Below, in pieces: positions 23,069 to 33,888 of a stretch of 64,000 bases of DNA (positions within the stretch are counted from its first letter, which is position 1; each line of letters begins with the position of its first letter). The translations under genes were made by a program, and so were the position numbers. The stretch is from positions 729,501 to 793,500 of the forward strand of contig BRXU01000004.1 of NCBI GenBank assembly GCA_030267565.1. Reading direction: 5' to 3'. The DNA is from Pleodorina starrii. Its lineage: Eukaryota; Chlorophyta; Chlorophyceae; Chlamydomonadales; Volvocaceae. A model generated the notes under the pieces. The model did not search any database. It was not told the DNA's origin and worked only from the letters and a program-made list of their open reading frames with translations.

Positions 23069-23632
23069 CTGCTGCGGGCTGGCGACAACAGCAGCGACGA
23101 CAGCGGCAGCGCTGCTGATGGCTGGCGGCGGCAGAGGCGCGGTATTACCAAAATACGATACCCTACCAAACGAACCCCGGTTTAAGTCTGGCTAAGGTTG
23201 TGGCCGTCTTAGCCTAAGTCGGCCTAAGCAGGATTATCGCGGCATGTGCGGATAAGGCACAACTTATAACCGACTTTGAGTTAGCGAGGTATTAGCCCCC
23301 ACCTTTAGCTGTGTAAGTCCGAAATGTTGGGTTAGCACCACTTAGCGGGATGTATCCAATCTTACAGTCACTTTGAAGTACTTACAAGGTGCGTCCGTCC
23401 ATGAGGACAGGATATGTTCCGTGCCGAGCTGCCGATTCGATTGCTTATGTGGGGCACATAGACGGACGCTCGACAGGGCTCGACCGTACAGTTACACGAG
23501 TATGCCCTTGCATCGGTGGCCGCATGTAGCCCTTACAAATTGGTGCCGCTTACAAACCCTGGGCACGCATCCCAACCACTGTCGTTCCCCCGCTTGGGAC
23601 GGTGAAAGATGGTGAGAAAACCGCCGCTGAAA
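23069..23632. repeat. 564-bp duplication flanking the Dualen LINE, right copy
   Basis: Same sequence as 9694-10257, including a second copy of the G0 exon fragment and of the left terminal inverted repeat (23161-23188). It begins where the LINE 5' end stops and runs on into the body of the 24-kb element. Confidence 0.95.
23161..23188 (+). repeat. Internal copy of the left terminal inverted repeat
   Basis: Created by the 564-bp duplication. It means a shorter element, 23161-33888, also has matching terminal repeats. Confidence 0.9.
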
Positions 23633-24529
23633 CTCTCCTGCCGGCCGACGCACGCCCAACAGTGACGCCGCTTGCTGCTCTCAGTGCCAGCACTCTGCCC
23701 AGCTGCCTACTGCCCCGACTAGCCTGCGGTAGAGCACACACCCCGAAGCAGGAGGAGAACACACCGCACCGCGGCCCACGAACAAACGGCCCCAACACAG
23801 AACAGCAACAACCGACCGCAACGGAACCGGACGGCAAAACACCAACAGACACATGCACTCCGATTCCGTCGATCGAGCAAAAAAACGGTGCCCAGGCTAG
23901 CGATGGGTGTGGCAAAAGTGAACCAGAGTCAAGAGGGAAAACCTCCCCCGCCGTTGGACCGGCCTAAACCCAAAGGTGCACGAACCCAAGGACAGACAGA
24001 CACGGCACACACACAGACACGCGAGCACCCGTGCAGCCAAGGTGCGAGCGCAACGAGAACCAGGGGAGGGTGGACGGGCAAGGAATCCGCGGACTAGCTT
24101 AAGAAACCAACAACGAAGCCGACTGAACGCTAATTAGAAAAAGACCGCAACGAAAATAGGTAAACCGCTAGACATCGGGGAAGACGAGACATCAAACACC
24201 AACTCGGAGCTCTACGGACACTAATGCACAACTGCCGTACCAAGCCACCTGTACAGCAAGACTCTAGAGCAACCACTCCTCGTTAAAGGTCTTCCGCAGA
24301 AATGAGGCTTGACTCCCCTTGCACCACAAACTGCATTTTGGGGAGGGAGAACCCGCAAGAACTACCTGCTCAGCACCGCTCGGGGCGCCCGCCTCACCCC
24401 TGACTACCATATGGAGCCACTCCGTTAGTTGTGAACCCGCCCTGGTGGGCCTGCTGTCTGCACAGGCCGCTGCTTAGAGGCCAAGTGAATCGCGATGTAC
24501 CCAGATCGCGAGTACCAAGATCGCTGATA
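23633..24529. other. Left interior of the 24-kb element, no supported gene
   Basis: Up to 24152 the sequence is A/C-rich on the plus strand. A frame at 23602-23967 has no start context or domain. 24153-24529 belongs to the 1.2-kb duplication and corresponds to the region downstream of the dioxygenase-like gene. No TGTAA signal is evident on the minus strand here. Confidence 0.5.
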
Positions 24530-25351
24530 TCATTCTTTGATGGGGCCCCATGGGCCGAAGAGTGCAGCGAACATGTTGTGCATCCCCTCGACAGGGTGAG
24601 TGCGGTCCTTCACCTTACCAGGCCGCACGTACCAGTGCATCCTGGGGCTCCAGCGCTTCGCCTTCCCGCCATCGCCCGCATGCACGGTATTACCATGCAG
24701 GAACACAATCTGGCCCGGCTGCACGTGTAGCCGGAGGATCGTGTGCTGGGAAAGCACAGACACGGCCGTGGCAGCGATGTCGTCATCCACACTACCATCC
24801 TCATTGTCAGTGTCTGAGTCCGTGTCCATGTCGCTCGTGCCGTAGCCCGAGTCCTCACCGCCGCCACTGCCACCATCTCTGGTGATGCCAGCAGCAGTGC
24901 CGCCGGCAGCGGCGCCGCCGGCAGCGGCACCGTCGGCAGTAATGCCGCCAGCAGCAGTGCCGCCGGCAGTGGTGCCGCTGGCAGAGGTGCCGCCGGCAGT
25001 GGTGCCTCCGGCAGCGGCGCCGTCGGCAGCGGTGCCGCCAGAAGTGCTGCCGCCGGCAGCGGCGCCGCCGGCAAAGGCGCCGCCGGCAGTGGTGCCGCTG
25101 GCAGCGGCGCCGCCGGCAGAGGCGCCGCCGGCAGCAGTGCCGCCTGAAGTGCTGCCGCCGGCAGAGGCGCCGCCGGCAGTGGTGCCGCTAGCAGAGGCGC
25201 CGCCGGCAGTGGTGCCGCCGGCAGCGGCGCCGTCGGCAGCAGTGCCGCCGGAAGTGCTGCCGCCGGCACCGGCACCGCCGGCAGAGGCGCCGCCGGCAGT
25301 GGCGCCGCTGGCAGAGGCGCCGCCGGCAGAGGCGCCGTCGGAAGTGCTGCC
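24153..25351. repeat. 1199-bp duplication flanking the TOC1-like element, left copy
   Basis: Matches 27109-28307 at a constant offset of 2956 bp. I see one substitution (C/T near 24854 versus 27830). It ends exactly at the TOC1-like element, and the second copy starts exactly after it. Confidence 0.95.
24530..25351 (-). pseudogene. Truncated 3' copy of the dioxygenase-like gene
   Basis: Duplicates the last ~270 codons of the gene at 27486-33303: most of the Gly/Ala repeat, the distal-His block (GNTVHAGDGG, SPRMHWYV) and the stop. The TOC1-like element cuts off its 5' side. It is a by-product of the 1.2-kb duplication and lacks the HxD half of the active site. Confidence 0.9.
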
Positions 25352-25506
25352 TCATAAGGGCGTTGGTACAGCACATGGTGCCAGTTAAGGTGTCCGCGAA
25401 GGCGTGGAGGAGTGATTTTCGGGTTTTGTAGCTACATAGGGTGGTTGCTGCGAGGCTGTGGGCATTAAGGCCTGAGCGATAGCGTTCGCGGTAGCCGGCC
25501 CTCACC
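25352..25506 (+). repeat. Split direct repeat A1
   Basis: Begins TCATAAGGGCGTTGG and ends GCCGGCCCTCACC just before the gag-like start codon. Its partner is A2 at 26875-27029. Confidence 0.88.
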
Positions 25507-25519
25507 ATTAATTTTAACA

Positions 25520-26290
25520 ATGGACATTGACCTTGCGTCCGACCAGCTGGGCTCTCTCGTAGAGGAAGCATCGAAGCGTCTTAACGCTCTTTTGGAACAC
25601 AAAAATGTCAAAGCTGCAAAGGTGCAACTTGTGACGGATCCGGGAAAAATTTTGACCGGGCAGCTACGCGAGGCTTACGCGCAGTACATGGATGCGGTGC
25701 GCGAGCACCAGCAGCTCCTCCAGTTATTGACACAGCGAATGCTGCTTGAACAGCGGGAGACAGTGGAGCCGGCCCCAAAGAGGCAACGCATGGTCCTGCC
25801 GGACTACGATTGCGACTTCGGCGCCTCAGAGGGCAAAGGGAACAAGTCGCTCATCGGACAGCGGCAGCGTCTGGTTCACTTACACGACGTGTTCGCAAAC
25901 GTGCAGCTCAAGTGGCGCGCGGTCGTTGATGCTCCCGCGGCTAACCGGGCGGAGCGCGCGGAGGCGATGGAGGAGGCGGTTCGCAAGACGCAAGAAGTCT
26001 TCGAGCAGCAGGCAAAAGAGCTGGTCATCGCGCACCACCACGGGTGGGATGTCGTGGGCCAGATGCGGGGAACGCCCTACGCGGCCACGGAGGAAGAGCA
26101 GAAGGCGCTGAAGAAGGCCATCAAGGCCGCAGCTGAGAGCCGGAAGGTTGCTAAGCCTCCCGGGAAGGCGCAACCGGCGCAGGTGGCGGCCGCGGCGGGG
26201 CCGTCGGCGCCGAAGGCTCCCAAGGGGCCGTGTTACAAGTGCAACGCCATGGGCCACTGAGCCAAGGAGTGCCCGAACCCGCCGAAGTAG
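25520..26290 (+). pseudogene. Gag-like protein with an in-frame TGA inside its zinc knuckle
   Basis: Starts at ATG 25520 (MDIDLASDQLG), 13 bp after repeat A1. 246 codons are open up to TGA at 26258-26260, and reading resumes to a TAG at 26288-26290. Helical, charged N-terminal two thirds are followed by an Ala/Pro/Lys linker and CYKCNAMGH, TGA, AKEC. Read through, this is a perfect CX2CX4HX4C retroviral-type knuckle. The stop therefore removes the last zinc ligand. A single change from a sense codon such as TGG would explain it. Role: nucleic-acid binding in a retroelement particle, by family analogy. Confidence 0.8.
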
Positions 26291-26310
26291 CGGACATCAT
26301 TGGGCTTGGG

Positions 26311-26640
26311 TCGGCGCAAGCCCTAGCTTGCGGCCGTGGCCCTCTTAAGGGCGGTGGGGTGCAAGCCTCGGTGTGCGTGGTCGGCGCAAGCCCTAGCTTG
26401 CGGCCGTGGCCCTCTTAAGGGCGGTGGGGTGCAAGCCTCGGTGTGCGTGGTCGGCGCAAGCCCTAGCTTGCGGCCGTAGCCCTCTTAAGGGCGGTGGGGC
26501 GCAAGCCTCGGTGTGCGTGGTCGGCGCAAGCCCTAGCTTGCGGCCGTAGCCCTCTTAAGGGCGGTGGGGCACAAGCCTCGGTGTGCGTGGTCGGCGCAAG
26601 CCCTAGCTTGCGGTCGTGGCCCTCTTAAGGGCGTGGGGTA
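26311..26640 (+). repeat. 70-bp tandem repeat, about 4.7 copies
   Basis: Units start at 26311, 26381, 26451, 26521 and 26591 with TCGGCGCAAGCCCTAGCTTG. Each holds a short hairpin-forming CCCTCTTAAGGG palindrome. The last unit is partial. Confidence 0.95.
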
Positions 26641-26706
26641 CGAACGTCGGCCTGTCTGCGACAGGGGGTTGGTTGGCTTTACCCGCCTCCCTCGATTATT
26701 AAAGTT

Positions 26707-26808
26707 TCGCGGTAGCCGGCCCTCACCCGGCCTACCTACCGAATAAAGACGGCTTTCATTGCTTGCAGGTACCCTTTGTGTGTAACGAACGATGATTTCT
26801 CATGAAAA
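26707..26808 (+). repeat. Split direct repeat B1
   Basis: Matches the second half of the joined repeat (27008-27108) and ends CTCATGAAAA. It contains AATAAA-like and TGTGTAAC motifs that may direct 3' processing. Confidence 0.85.
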
Positions 26809-26874
26809 CTGAAGGTTTTCTGAGTGCAACGCTAGAAAACCAAGGTTTTCTGTGAACTCAGAGGAGTTGTGCCC

Positions 26875-27108
26875 TCATAAGGGCGTTGGTACAGCACATG
26901 GTGCCAGTTAAGGTGTCCGCGAAGGCGTGGAGGAGTGATTTTCGGGTTTTGTAGCTACACAGGGTGGTTGCTGCGAGGCTGTGGGCATTAAGGCCTGAGC
27001 GATAGCGTTCGCGGTAGCCGGCCCTCACCCGGCCTACCTACCGAATAAAGACGGCTTTCATTGCTTGCAGGTACCCTTTGTGTGTAACGAACGATGATTT
27101 CTCATGAA
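26875..27108 (+). repeat. Joined repeat A2-B2
   Basis: Contiguous ~234-bp copy of A followed by B. It closes the element. Confidence 0.85.
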
Positions 27109-28307
27109 AAAATAGGTAAACCGCTAGACATCGGGGAAGACGAGACATCAAACACCAACTCGGAGCTCTACGGACACTAATGCACAACTGCCGTACCAAG
27201 CCACCTGTACAGCAAGACTCTAGAGCAACCACTCCTCGTTAAAGGTCTTCCGCAGAAATGAGGCTTGACTCCCCTTGCACCACAAACTGCATTTTGGGGA
27301 GGGAGAACCCGCAAGAACTACCTGCTCAGCACCGCTCGGGGCGCCCGCCTCACCCCTGACTACCATATGGAGCCACTCCGTTAGTTGTGAACCCGCCCTG
27401 GTGGGCCTGCTGTCTGCACAGGCCGCTGCTTAGAGGCCAAGTGAATCGCGATGTACCCAGATCGCGAGTACCAAGATCGCTGATATCATTCTTTGATGGG
27501 GCCCCATGGGCCGAAGAGTGCAGCGAACATGTTGTGCATCCCCTCGACAGGGTGAGTGCGGTCCTTCACCTTACCAGGCCGCACGTACCAGTGCATCCTG
27601 GGGCTCCAGCGCTTCGCCTTCCCGCCATCGCCCGCATGCACGGTATTACCATGCAGGAACACAATCTGGCCCGGCTGCACGTGTAGCCGGAGGATCGTGT
27701 GCTGGGAAAGCACAGACACGGCCGTGGCAGCGATGTCGTCATCCACACTACCATCCTCATTGTCAGTGTCTGAGTCCGTGTCCATGTCGCTCGTGCCGTA
27801 GCCCGAGTCCTCACCGCCGCCACTGCTACCATCTCTGGTGATGCCAGCAGCAGTGCCGCCGGCAGCGGCGCCGCCGGCAGCGGCACCGTCGGCAGTAATG
27901 CCGCCAGCAGCAGTGCCGCCGGCAGTGGTGCCGCTGGCAGAGGTGCCGCCGGCAGTGGTGCCTCCGGCAGCGGCGCCGTCGGCAGCGGTGCCGCCAGAAG
28001 TGCTGCCGCCGGCAGCGGCGCCGCCGGCAAAGGCGCCGCCGGCAGTGGTGCCGCTGGCAGCGGCGCCGCCGGCAGAGGCGCCGCCGGCAGCAGTGCCGCC
28101 TGAAGTGCTGCCGCCGGCAGAGGCGCCGCCGGCAGTGGTGCCGCTAGCAGAGGCGCCGCCGGCAGTGGTGCCGCCGGCAGCGGCGCCGTCGGCAGCAGTG
28201 CCGCCGGAAGTGCTGCCGCCGGCACCGGCACCGCCGGCAGAGGCGCCGCCGGCAGTGGCGCCGCTGGCAGAGGCGCCGCCGGCAGAGGCGCCGTCGGAAG
28301 TGCTGCC
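27109..28307. repeat. 1199-bp duplication flanking the TOC1-like element, right copy
   Basis: Second copy of 24153-25351. It is continuous with the intact dioxygenase-like gene. Confidence 0.95.
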
Positions 28308-31300
28308 GCCGGCAGCGGCGCCGCCGGCAGCGGCGCCGCCAGCACCTCTGGCCTTAAGCCTCTGGACCTGATCGTGCCAGAACCTCACCGTCATGTGGCT
28401 GCGAACGGACGCCACCAGTAGTGTGGTGTCCACCTCCAGGGGCGCAAATGCGATGTAAGCATGCATTGTCCCTGGTTTGACGTCCACATGCGGCGCCTGG
28501 GGCCCGACCAAAGTCGATCCAGGCTTGTTGACCAGAACAACCGGCCGCATGAGCTTTATGCTCTGCACGCCGGGCTGCCGACGTGCAGCCCCCAGGAAGG
28601 GTCGCAGCAGCGTCTCAGCCCGCATCTTGAAGGTGACAAGCGGTGCCGGGGCGTCATCTTGTAGAATGGCCTGCAGCCGTCGACCGTCGTTTCTCCTGCC
28701 CGTGCCCGTGCCCATTGTCGGCCTGCCCTCCCCGTCCTTCTCAATGCCGTCCTCCTCATCCAGCACCACGTACTCGAAGATGGGGAAGCCGTTGTCCTCG
28801 GCATAAGTCACCGCATGGGGTGCGGCTGCTGCAGCCAGCCGCTGCAGGTCTGCATCGTGGATGACAGCAATGCCTGAGCGCTGCACCGTTGCCGCCACAT
28901 CCTCGGGACTCGCACAGAGGAACAAGCTGGCATCCACATCGCGCAGCTTCTTCACATCAAGACAGCGGTGGCGCCCGTGCGCGATGACGCTGCGCTTGGG
29001 TTGGCGGTTGCGTGGGCCATTGTTGCGAGCCCGCGTGCGAACTGCTGACGACTTTCCGTGCCAACGCTTTTTGTGCCCCTGTAACTTCTTCTCGGTCTGC
29101 AATAGCAGGGAACCGGCACGCACATAGTGATCAATCATACCTAGCAGCCATACATGGAATTCAGTCAGAGCTGTTACCTGTTAGCCAGGTCCGAAATGAA
29201 CGTATTAAACATCACGAATGTTTAAAATGTGAGAACGAAGCCCTGCAATATTATAGCTGAATGCTCACCGACTCGGTCAGGACGGCTGGCGGCCTCAGCA
29301 TGTCCTTGTAAGCCCCCTCTGGATGGGCCGGCCCACCAGCTGTGGACGGCAGCAACACGCTGGTGGCCTCCTGCAGTGGGCCAGCGGGAGCACACACCGG
29401 TATTCTAATGGGTGTGGTCAACACAGCACAGTGCACGTCAGGGCAGGGACAGTACCGGGCAGGAGAGGGTAGTGCAGGGCAGCGGCAGGACAGGGCAGAG
29501 AAGTGGCAGGACAGGACACGCCACGGCAGGACAGGAAAGGTCAGGACAGAGGCAGGCCAGGGCACGACAGCACAGGCCATGACACGGCTGGGGGCACGTG
29601 TGCGGACCAGATAGTGCAGGACAGGCCAACCCCCACTACTATCATCGAAGAGCATACCTGGTGCGCCCCCGTTGCCCTGTGCTTCTTGCTGGCATTGGGT
29701 GCAGCATCAGCCCCTGCCAGGTCGTCCAGGGGCAATCCCCGCTTGCTGCCCCCGCTCGTGTCCACCGAAGAAGCTTCCTGGGCAAGGAAGGTGGGAGGTG
29801 GGGGGGTGCACACACAAATCACACAAGCCCTTGCGGCTGCGGCAGCTCTTCCCCCGACACACACCCAACCCACCCGCATGTGGCAAGTCGGCAGATCCCC
29901 TGCCACGCGCGGCGGCGGTGGCGTGGCGTTCTCCGCGGTCTCGGGGTCCGCACCCATGCCGACAGGAGAGCCGCCTCCATCCTCCTGCTGCTCCAGTGTC
30001 GGCAGGGTCACCTGCGGCCCGGCCCCTTCGCCCCGGGCAGAAGCCTGCACGCGGCGAAGCGGTGGGGAGGAGGGCGGGGAGAGGGCGGGGGGCGGTGGGG
30101 GGGGGCAGTTGAACAGGAGGACAGCGACAAGGCAGGGGTGTTTTGAATGACCCAATGGCTGCAACCCCAAATGCTCCACCGATGGATGGAGAGGCGCGAG
30201 CGGGCCTTACGACGCGACCCGCTTCTATCTTCCACGCCCACACCCAGCTCCCAAAAATGACTGTACTGTGGGAGGCCTGCCGCCTTGCGTGCACACCCCA
30301 CGCCCAGCTCCCAAAACTGACTGCACTGCGGGGGGCCTCACCCACCTGGCTGGTTGGCGGCTGGACAGCAGCAGGCAGCAGCACGGCGACGTCGGCGACG
30401 GCACCCATGCCGACAGGAGAGCCGCCTCCATTCATCTGCTGCCCCAATGTTGGCAGGGTCACCTGCGGCCCGGCCCCTTCGCCCCGGGCAGAACCCTGCA
30501 CGCGGCGAAGCGGTGGGGAGGAGGGCGGGGAGAGGGCGGGAGAAGCGGTGGGGAAGGGGGGGCCAGTTGAACAGGAATACATCGACAAGGCAGGGGTGTT
30601 TTGAATGACCCAAGGGCTGCAACCCCAAATGCTCCACCGATGGATGGAGAGGCGCGAGCGGGCCTTACGACGCGACCCGCTTCTATCCTCCTAGCCCACA
30701 CCCAGCTCCCAAAAATGACTGTACTGTGGGAGGCCTGCCGCCTTGCGTGCACACCCCACGCCCAGCTCCCAAAACTGACTGCACTGCGGGGGGCCTCACC
30801 CACCTGGCTGGTTGGCGGCTGGACAGCAGCAGGCAGCAGCACGGCGACGTCGGCGACGGCACCCATGCCGACAGGAGAGCCGCCTCCATCCATCTGCTGC
30901 CCCAATGTTGGCAGGGTCACCTGCGGCCCGGCCCCTTCGCCCCGGGCAGAACCCTGCACGCGGCGAAGCGGTGGGGAGGAGGGCGGGGAGAGGGCGGGGG
31001 GCGGGGGGAATGGGGGGCCAGTTGAACAGGAATACATCGACAAGGCAGGGGTGTTTTGAATGACCCAAGGGCTGCAACCCCAAATGCTCCACCGATGGAT
31101 TCACCGCTTCTATCCTCCACGCCCGCACCCAGCTCCCAAAACTGACTGTACTGTGGGATGCCTGCCGCCTTGCGTGCACACCCCACACCCAGCTCCCAAA
31201 ACTGACTGCACTGCGGGGAGCCTCACCCACCTGGCTGGTCGACGGCTGGACAGCAGCAGGCAGCAGCGCGGCGACGGCACCCATGCCGACAGGAGAGCCG

Positions 31301-33303
31301 CCTCCATCCACCTGCTGCCCCAATGTTGGCAGGGTCGCCTGCGGACCGGCCCCTTCGCCCCGGGCATAAGCCTGCACGCGGCGAAGCGGTGGGGAGGGGG
31401 GCGGGAGAGGGCGGGAGAAGCGGTGGGGAAGGGGGGGCCAGTTGAACAGGAATACATCGACAAGGCAGGGGTGTTTTGAATGACCCAAGGGCTGCAACCC
31501 CAAATGCTCCACCGATGGATTCACCGCTTCTATCCTCCACGCCCGCACCCAGCTCCCAAAACTGACTGTACTGTGGGATGCCTGCCGCCTTGCGTGCACA
31601 CCCCACACCCAGCTCCCAAAACTGACTGCACTGCGGGGAGCCTCACCCACCTGGCTGGTCGACGGCTGGACAGCAGCAGGCAGCAGCGCGGCGACGGCAC
31701 CCATGCCGACAGGAGAGCCGCCTCCATCCACCTGCTGCCCCAGTGTCGGCAGGGTCACCTGCGGCCCGGCCCCTTCGCCCCGGGCAGAAGCCTGCACGCG
31801 GCGAAGCGGTGGGGAGGAGGGCGGGGAGAGGGCGGGGGGCGGGGGGAATGGGGGGCCAGTTGAACAGGAATACAGCGACAAGGCAGGGGTGTTTTGAATG
31901 ACCCAAGAGCTGCAACCCCAAATGCTCCACCGATGGATGGAGAGGCGCGAGCGGGCCTTACGACGCGACCCGCTTCTATCCTCCTAGCCCACACCCAGCT
32001 CCCAAAAATGACTGTACTGTGGTAGGCCTGCCGCCTTGCGTGCACACCCCATAGTGCCAAGCTCCCAAAACTGACTGCACTGCGGGGGGCCTCACCCACC
32101 TGGCTGGTCGACGGCTGGACAGCAGCAGGCAGCAGCACGGCGACGGCACCCATGCCGACAGGAGAGCCGCCTCCATACTCCTGCTGCTCCAGTGTCGGCA
32201 GGGTCACCTGCGGCCCGGCCCCTTCGCCCCGGGCAGAAGCCTGCACGCGGCGAAGCGGTGGGGAGGAGGGCGGGGAGAGGGCGGGGGGCGGGGGGAATGG
32301 GGGGCCAGTTGAACAGGAATACAGCGACAAGGCAGGGGTGTTTTGAATGACCCAAGAGCTGCAACCCCAAATGCTCCACCGATGGATTCACCGCTTCTAT
32401 CCTCCTAGCCCACACCCAGCTCCCAAAACTGACTGCACTGCGGGGGGCCTCACCCACCTGGCTGGACGCTGGTGTAGGCACGTAGATGCCTTGGGATGTG
32501 GCTGCGTGACCAACAGTACCGGCCTGCACATCATGCATCGTCTTTACACACTGCAGCCACCAAGAACTTGTGCGGCCAGGGCACCACAAAGTTATGCGAC
32601 AACGCACCCGGGTTGGAACCTGGCTATCCTGCTGGGCGACGATGGAGGGATTAGCTCCACTTGCAGCACGTAAAGGTATCACCTGCTGCATGGCCTGCAC
32701 GCTCACCCAGGGGGTCAAGAGGATTTATATGCCACACAGCAAGTACAGCCATACTGCTGCTCACCTTCGAGAGGTCCACTGCCAGGTGAACCCATGACGC
32801 CTGTGGCCAGTGCCACTTATAAAAGGTCTTCTTCATGCCGCCAGCCTGATATGAGGCTGCTGTCTCCACGGCTGCACCAATCTGCCATGGCAGCGGGTTG
32901 GCTGCGTCCGCCCGTGCAACCGCGACGCCCAATGCACGACTTGCCAGCTCCAGGTTGCTCACAGACAAAGTGGCCTTCTTGAAATCCGTACCAAGTGGAC
33001 CTAGGTCGATGCCGTCTGCAACGAGAAGATCCTGGACGTAGAACCTGCCGCCCGCTGATATGTACTGTGAAAATCGTAGACGGTCTTTCTCCTCGACGAG
33101 GCCAACCAGAGCGCCAAGAACGGTTTCGCTCTGCAGAAGGAAGAGAAACGCGTCAAATTTTGGCGGCAAACATTGTTTGTACTCAGCATTGACCACACCT
33201 TGCCCTCCTTCCTGAAAGTGATGTCAAAGATATCTATTGGCTTTGAGACGGCCGGCGTGTATGCAACATAGCCATCATAAAACGGTATCGTCGGGGTGTT
33301 GCT
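27486..33303 (-). CDS. Multi-exon element gene ending in a 2-oxoglutarate/Fe(II) dioxygenase-like domain
   Basis: Exons (minus): 33303?-33199, 33130-32765, 32682-32458, 32207-32100, 31758-31651, 31338-31231, 30920-30804, 30462-30346, 30011-29874, 29777-29658, 29370-29269, 29177-27486. All resolved internal introns are phase 0 with GT/AG borders. The 5' end is not resolved. Exons 2-3 encode ~197 residues I do not recognise. Exons 4-9 are amplified copies of one Gly/Ala/Pro-rich exon. The last exon (563 codons) carries a dioxygenase-like double-stranded beta-helix: PHVD gives the HxD pair (~217-219 counted from MIDHY), then a ~160-residue Gly/Ala/Ser repeat insertion, then VHAGDGG (distal His ~501) and SPRMHWYV (Arg ~514, candidate co-substrate contact). 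Oxidation of nucleic acid or protein is possible by analogy with TET/JBP-type enzymes on other transposons, but the substrate is unknown. Confidence 0.72.
27839..28350 (-). repeat. 15-bp-period coding minisatellite (Gly/Ala/Ser/Thr pentapeptides)
   Basis: GCCGCCGGCAGCGGC-type units of five codons repeat about 34 times inside the dioxygenase-like domain, between its two metal-binding halves. Because the period is divisible by three, several other frames are also open. Those frames are shadows. Confidence 0.9.
29440..29630. repeat. GGCAGGACAG-type minisatellite in an intron
   Basis: Degenerate ~10-bp repeats fill the intron between exons 29777-29658 and 29370-29269. Confidence 0.75.
30141..32457 (-). 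repeat. Tandem array of exon-plus-intron units (418-458 bp)
   Basis: Unit landmarks (TTTTGAATGACCCA) occur at 30141, 30599, 31054, 31474, 31892 and 32341. Each unit contains one phase 0-0 exon of 108 or 117 bp with the core TLPTLGQQ...GGGSPVGMGA, plus its intron. Copies differ by small indels in the introns and by a 9-bp exon indel. A seventh related exon (29874-30011) begins in the same way but has a different end. Confidence 0.92.
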
Positions 33304-33860
33304 TCATGGGGAGATGAGTGCACTATTTAGTGCAGTGTTGGCCCCACATTGTTGTGCCTTTAGTAGGACTACTCAAAAACGGTGCTTGCAAAGCCCGGAC
33401 GTCGTGTAAAGGTCGCGAACCTGATTCCTCTATTGGTTAAGCATGCCGCCCACTGGGTATAAGATTGGGTAAATCCTCCGCGTAATTCTTCCAGCCACAT
33501 TAGTGGGTAAGTTTTGTGTTTAACTCATCCGGCCTTCAGAACGACTAAGTCGTTGGTTAAACTCTTCCAGCTGTAAGTAAGGATAAATACAGTGCTTAAG
33601 TCCGTGTTCTGCTGCTAACCCTAAGCATAGCTAAACTAGGGTACTTGCAGCCAACTCGGCCAAACTCCGGCTAATTCTAATCCAGTCCTATCTGGACGCT
33701 CCTAGCTAAATCAGCCTAAATGCCTCTTAAGTCGCCCTTAACTCGAAAAACGACAGTTTAAGTCGTGTTTAACTCTGCTTGGCCGGAGTTAAAGGTGGCT
33801 GCTTGCAGAAGCGCCATACAGCTAAGTCTTGCTAACCGTGCCTAACCTGGTCTAATACCC
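33304..33860. other. Right subterminal region of the 24-kb element
   Basis: Non-coding. Dense in TTAAG, CTAAG, GTTTAA and TTAAC motifs from about 33430 onwards. The same kind of motif occurs inside the left end (9814-9970). Such subterminal repeats are often transposase-binding sites, but this is inference. Confidence 0.55.
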
Positions 33861-33888
33861 GACTTAAACCGGGGTTCGTTTGGTAGGG
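33861..33888 (-). repeat. Right terminal inverted repeat (28 bp)
   Basis: Perfect complement of 9786-9813. Confidence 0.95.

Larger units (their letters stand above)
25352..27108 (+). mobile_element. TOC1-like retroelement with split direct repeats (non-autonomous)
   Basis: 1757 bp arranged A1 (25352-25506), gag-like ORF, 70-bp tandem repeats, B1 (26707-26808), linker with an inverted GGTTTTCT/AGAAAACC motif, then A2 joined to B2 (26875-27108). The A1...B1-A2B2 order is the split-direct-repeat structure of PAT/DIRS-type elements. The ~234-bp joined repeat and internal tandem array recall TOC1 of Chlamydomonas. No reverse transcriptase or tyrosine recombinase is encoded, so mobilisation in trans is inferred. 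A1 and A2 differ by one visible base (CATAGGG versus CACAGGG), so insertion is recent. Confidence 0.8.

Noticed and set aside
24610..25374. Pro/Leu/Ala repeat frames on both strands over the 15-bp minisatellite
   Set aside because: The 15-bp period keeps several frames open at once. Only the Gly/Ala frame is continuous with the dioxygenase-like domain.
26311..26640. Possible CRISPR-like array
   Set aside because: 70-bp units are contiguous with no spacers. They are internal tandem repeats of the TOC1-like element.
30796..31881. Continuous 361-codon minus-strand frame through the exon-repeat region
   Set aside because: It reads through introns with good GT/AG borders. Spliced 36- or 39-residue exons in constant phase 0 fit better with the flanking exons.
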